Source: Tharpella sp964457755 (GTDB lineage: Bacteria; Desulfobacterota; Anaeroferrophillalia; Anaeroferrophillales; Tharpellaceae). Taken from it: a DNA stretch of 34,413 nucleotides. The position numbers were made by a program, and so were the translations under genes. Below the pieces are notes generated by a model. The model was given only the letters and a program-made list of their open reading frames with translations. It was not told where the DNA came from and ran no database searches. How positions within the stretch are numbered: the stretch's first letter is position 1; each line of letters opens with the position of its first letter. The stretch spans positions 1 through 34,413 of the forward strand of contig CAYWGC010000033.1 of NCBI GenBank assembly GCA_964457755.1, read 5' to 3'. This document shows, in pieces, positions 32,484 to 34,413 of the stretch.

Positions 32484-32704
32484 AATGCTGAACGGTATAT
32501 CTGTTGTTTAGGTTCTTATCTGTTTTATCAGGTTTTGAAGGCGCCGGTAAATTTCTGACCTTTGTGTGTTAGGGAAGTGCCGCTGTGGGGCTTGTGGCGT
32601 TATATCGGCAATGAGCTGTTTGCATAAAGTCAATAGCTCGTTTTTAAATAAGTTCACATCTCTATAAATCATTGTATATTAATGTGTTGCATGACCCTTA
32701 AATT

Positions 32705-32721
32705 TTGGCACGGGCATTGCA
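32705..32721 (+). promoter_or_regulatory. Consensus sigma-54 promoter
   Basis: TTGGCACG (32705-32712), four bases and TTGCA (32717-32721) match the -24/-12 consensus TGGCACG-N4-TTGCA at every position, with the GG and GC elements 12 bases apart. It lies 201 bp before the SCP2-like gene and reads toward it. A bacterial enhancer-binding protein would be needed; none is encoded in the window. Confidence 0.8.
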
Positions 32722-32808
32722 GCTTATGTAAAAAGTGACAATGTTTTGAAATCAATCAGCTACAATAAATTAGAGGGAAGGGCAGGACGAGTCCTTTGGG
32801 TCACCCAG

Positions 32809-32851
32809 GTTTTCCAGACCAGCGAGCTTGGAGCTCGCTGGTCTGGAAAAC
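32809..32851 (+). other. Perfect 19-bp hairpin in the leader of the acyl-CoA operon
   Basis: GTTTTCCAGACCAGCGAGC (32809-32827) and its exact reverse complement (32833-32851) flank the loop TTGGA. It lies in the transcript made from the sigma-54 promoter, 71 bases before the SCP2-like start. The right arm ends in GGAAAAC with no T tract, so it is not an ordinary terminator in this direction. Possible roles are mRNA stabilisation, processing or attenuation. Confidence 0.75.
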
Positions 32852-32922
32852 GAACGAAACAGGCTCTTAATGCTTTTGGTTTAAAACAAGGTAGTCTTTG
32901 TGATTTGTGGTGAAATGACATT

Positions 32923-33315
32923 ATGCCGGTTTTTACAAAAAAAGTAATCATAGAAACATTCAAAGATTTTTGGCTGAGAATGATCAGAGAGACGAAGTTC
33001 GGCTCTGATCTCAAAAAGTCAAATATGAGTGTTTTATTTCTTATTGATGATCCGAATGTTGCCATGTTTGTGGATACTGAGGGTCCGTGTTTTGATGAAG
33101 AGGCGCAGGCTAAGGTTCCTGAAGTAGTAATGAAAATGAACGGTGATACAGTTCATAAGTTTTGGCTTAAGCAAATATTAGCTCCTAAGGCATTGGCCGC
33201 AAAGCAGATCGAAGTAAATGGATCTGTCGGGAAGTTTTTGCAGCTTCTGCAAATGCTGGAGCCGGGACATAAGTTGTATCTGGAATATTGTAAGAAATTT
33301 AATTTATCAACATAA
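32923..33315 (+). CDS. SCP2-like sterol-carrier-fold protein
   Basis: This 130-residue protein resembles the SCP2 sterol-transfer domain: NMSVLFLIDDPNVAMFVDTEG as the beta sheet start, a VVMKMNGDTVHKFWLKQILA segment and a C-terminal GSVGKFLQLLQMLEPG with the usual hydrophobic helix. The family binds lipids or acyl-CoA-like ligands in a hydrophobic tunnel. In anaerobes such genes often accompany acyl-CoA or aromatic degradation. The gene lies between the sigma-54 promoter and an acyl-CoA dehydrogenase gene 19 bp downstream, so it may act with that enzyme, for example as a substrate carrier. The call rests on overall pattern, so it is less sure than the neighbours. Confidence 0.72.
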   Translation: MPVFTKKVIIETFKDFWLRMIRETKFGSDLKKSNMSVLFLIDDPNVAMFVDTEGPCFDEEAQAKVPEVVMKMNGDTVHKFWLKQILAPKALAAKQIEVNGSVGKFLQLLQMLEPGHKLYLEYCKKFNLST

Positions 33316-33334
33316 TTAACAAGGAGGAGTATGT

Positions 33335-34413
33335 ATGAAGTATTTTGATATTAATCCTAATCTAAGTGAAGACGATATTGCTTTAAGGGATGCTGCGCGT
33401 CAGTTTGCAGAGCAGGAGATGCGACCCGTTGGCAAGCTGTTAGATCAGATGAGCGCCGAAGAAGGGGTGGCTGAAAATTCTCCTTTGTGGCCGTTTCTGA
33501 AAAAAGCCTATGAGCTTGGTTATCACAAAATCCTTCTACCTGAATGTTACGGGGGGCTTGGTCTGACTCCACTTCAGGTGAATCTTGTTTACGAAGAGTT
33601 GGGATGGGGTAGCTTTGGCCTGGGCGTTCAGATTGCGGTTGTCTCTTTCCCCTTTTACCTGATTTGCATGACCGGCAATGCTGAATTGATCGAAAAATAC
33701 GTTAAACCTTTTTGTGATTGCAGGGACGGAAGTATTCGGGGGTGTTGGGGCATCACTGAGTCTGAACATGGTTCTGATACCCTGGCGGTGGGAGAGGAGT
33801 TTTTCAACTCTGCGCAGGCGAAAGGGGCTGTCAGGGGAAAACTGGAGGGGGATGAATGGGTGATCAATGGCCAAAAATCGGCTTGGGTTTCCGGTGGCAC
33901 TATCTCAACGCATGCATTGCTTCATGTCCAACTTGACCCCTCAAAAGGGTTTGCCGGCAGCGGGATCTGTATTGTCCCGATGGATCTTCCCGGCGTTAGC
34001 AAAGGTAAGCCTTTGGAAAAGATCGGCCAAAGAGATCTTAATCAGGGCGAAATCTACCTTGACGATGTGCGCATTCCCAAAGATCACATGCTTATTGACC
34101 CTGACGTCTACGTGGCGAGTGTAGATACTATTTTGGCTGTGGCCAATCTTTGTATGGCGACCTGGTCCACCGGTCTGTCAAGGGCGGCGTTTGAGGAGGC
34201 GTTTAACTATTGCAAAGAGAGAGTTCAGGGCGGCCGACCGCTTATCGAACACTACACCACTAAACAGCGCCTCTTTGAGATGTTTGCTCGAGTGGAAACA
34301 CAGCGTGCCATTACTCGGGCAGGTATCAACCTGAACTTCAATATCTCTCCCCCCCATGTCGAGTATTCTCTTGTTGCAAAAACCCAGAGTACAGAAATGG
34401 GATTCAAAAACAC
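33335..34413 (+). CDS. Acyl-CoA dehydrogenase family protein, 3' end outside the window
   Basis: Open from ATG 33335 to the window edge, 359 codons with no stop. It shows the acyl-CoA dehydrogenase plan: N-terminal helical domain (LRDAARQFAEQEM, ELGYHKILLPECYGGLGL), the FAD-contact strand region WGITESEHGSDT near residues 138-149, then a beta domain with GQKSAWVSGG, and the start of the C-terminal helical domain. The catalytic glutamate region lies beyond the window. GGAGGAG precedes the ATG at a short distance. It is cotranscribed with the SCP2-like gene from the sigma-54 promoter. Substrate (straight-chain, branched or alicyclic acyl-CoA) cannot be told; the insert near residues 155-175 is longer than in typical short-chain enzymes. 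Confidence 0.92.
   Translation, partial: MKYFDINPNLSEDDIALRDAARQFAEQEMRPVGKLLDQMSAEEGVAENSPLWPFLKKAYELGYHKILLPECYGGLGLTPLQVNLVYEELGWGSFGLGVQIAVVSFPFYLICMTGNAELIEKYVKPFCDCRDGSIRGCWGITESEHGSDTLAVGEEFFNSAQAKGAVRGKLEGDEWVINGQKSAWVSGGTISTHALLHVQLDPSKGFAGSGICIVPMDLPGVSKGKPLEKIGQRDLNQGEIYLDDVRIPKDHMLIDPDVYVASVDTILAVANLCMATWSTGLSRAAFEEAFNYCKERVQGGRPLIEHYTTKQRLFEMFARVETQRAITRAGINLNFNISPPHVEYSLVAKTQSTEMGFKN

Larger units (their letters stand above)
32189..32704. other. Long intergenic region with hairpins, no gene seen
   Basis: No frame on either strand has coding quality. It contains the divergent promoter region of the nitroreductase gene, the hairpins at 32366 and 32444, and AT-rich sequence before the sigma-54 site at 32705. 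A loose inverted pair GAGCT/AGCTC (near 32609-32641) might be an activator site, but this is weak. Confidence 0.5.

Overview
The window looks like chromosomal DNA of an anaerobic Gram-negative bacterium, most probably Desulfobacterota (Deltaproteobacteria). This is inferred from the mix of genes: a sodium-pumping decarboxylase beta/gamma pair, a TonB receptor with a FecCD-type importer, a QueG-like iron-sulfur protein, a ferredoxin-nitroreductase, acyl-CoA oxidation genes, and a tig-clpP-clpX-HU-tRNA-ileS housekeeping block. No phage, insertion sequence or CRISPR array was seen.

Layout. 0-1.7 kb (+): an RRM RNA-binding protein, a VF530-family DNA-binding protein and a small secreted protein of unknown function. 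1.8-11.7 kb (-): an envelope-modification locus with two LtaS/MdoB-type phosphoglycerol-transferase-like proteins, an EptA-type phosphoethanolamine transferase, the C-terminal remnant of another LtaS-type gene, an OmpR-family response regulator and sensor kinase, and a ClC channel gene that has lost its 5' part. Two sets of CTTCA(T/C) hexamers at exact 11-bp spacing lie upstream of eptA (four copies) and upstream of the distal LtaS gene (two copies). They have the architecture of PmrA/BasR-type operators, so the locus looks like a self-contained PmrAB-EptA-like regulon. 12.0-12.7 kb (+): a spermidine-synthase-like methyltransferase fold. 12.9-18.3 kb (-): TonB receptor, binding protein, permease and ATPase, preceded by a leader with mutually exclusive hairpins and a strong intrinsic terminator just before the receptor gene, so probable attenuation.

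18.6-20.0 kb (+): a small gamma-like membrane protein and the beta subunit of a sodium-pumping decarboxylase. 20.1-27 kb (+): tRNA-Leu, tig, clpP, clpX, HU, tRNA-Val, tRNA-Asp and ileS. 27-28.9 kb (+): a cupin gene bracketed by an inverted pair of a 66-bp dispersed repeat, then a class I DAHP synthase. 28.9-30.4 kb: a QueG-like Fe-S protein, a terminator and a frameshifted gene remnant. 30.4-32.2 kb (-): a 3-hydroxyacyl-CoA dehydrogenase and a ferredoxin-nitroreductase. 32.2-34.4 kb (+): a 734-bp gap with large perfect hairpins and a consensus sigma-54 promoter driving an SCP2-like protein and an acyl-CoA dehydrogenase that runs off the window.

The most novel-looking points are the predicted response-regulator operators in the phosphotransferase locus, the unassigned attenuator leader of the TonB receptor, and the sigma-54 promoter with a hairpin leader ahead of the acyl-CoA genes. 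All functional statements rest on reading motifs by eye; no database search was run.
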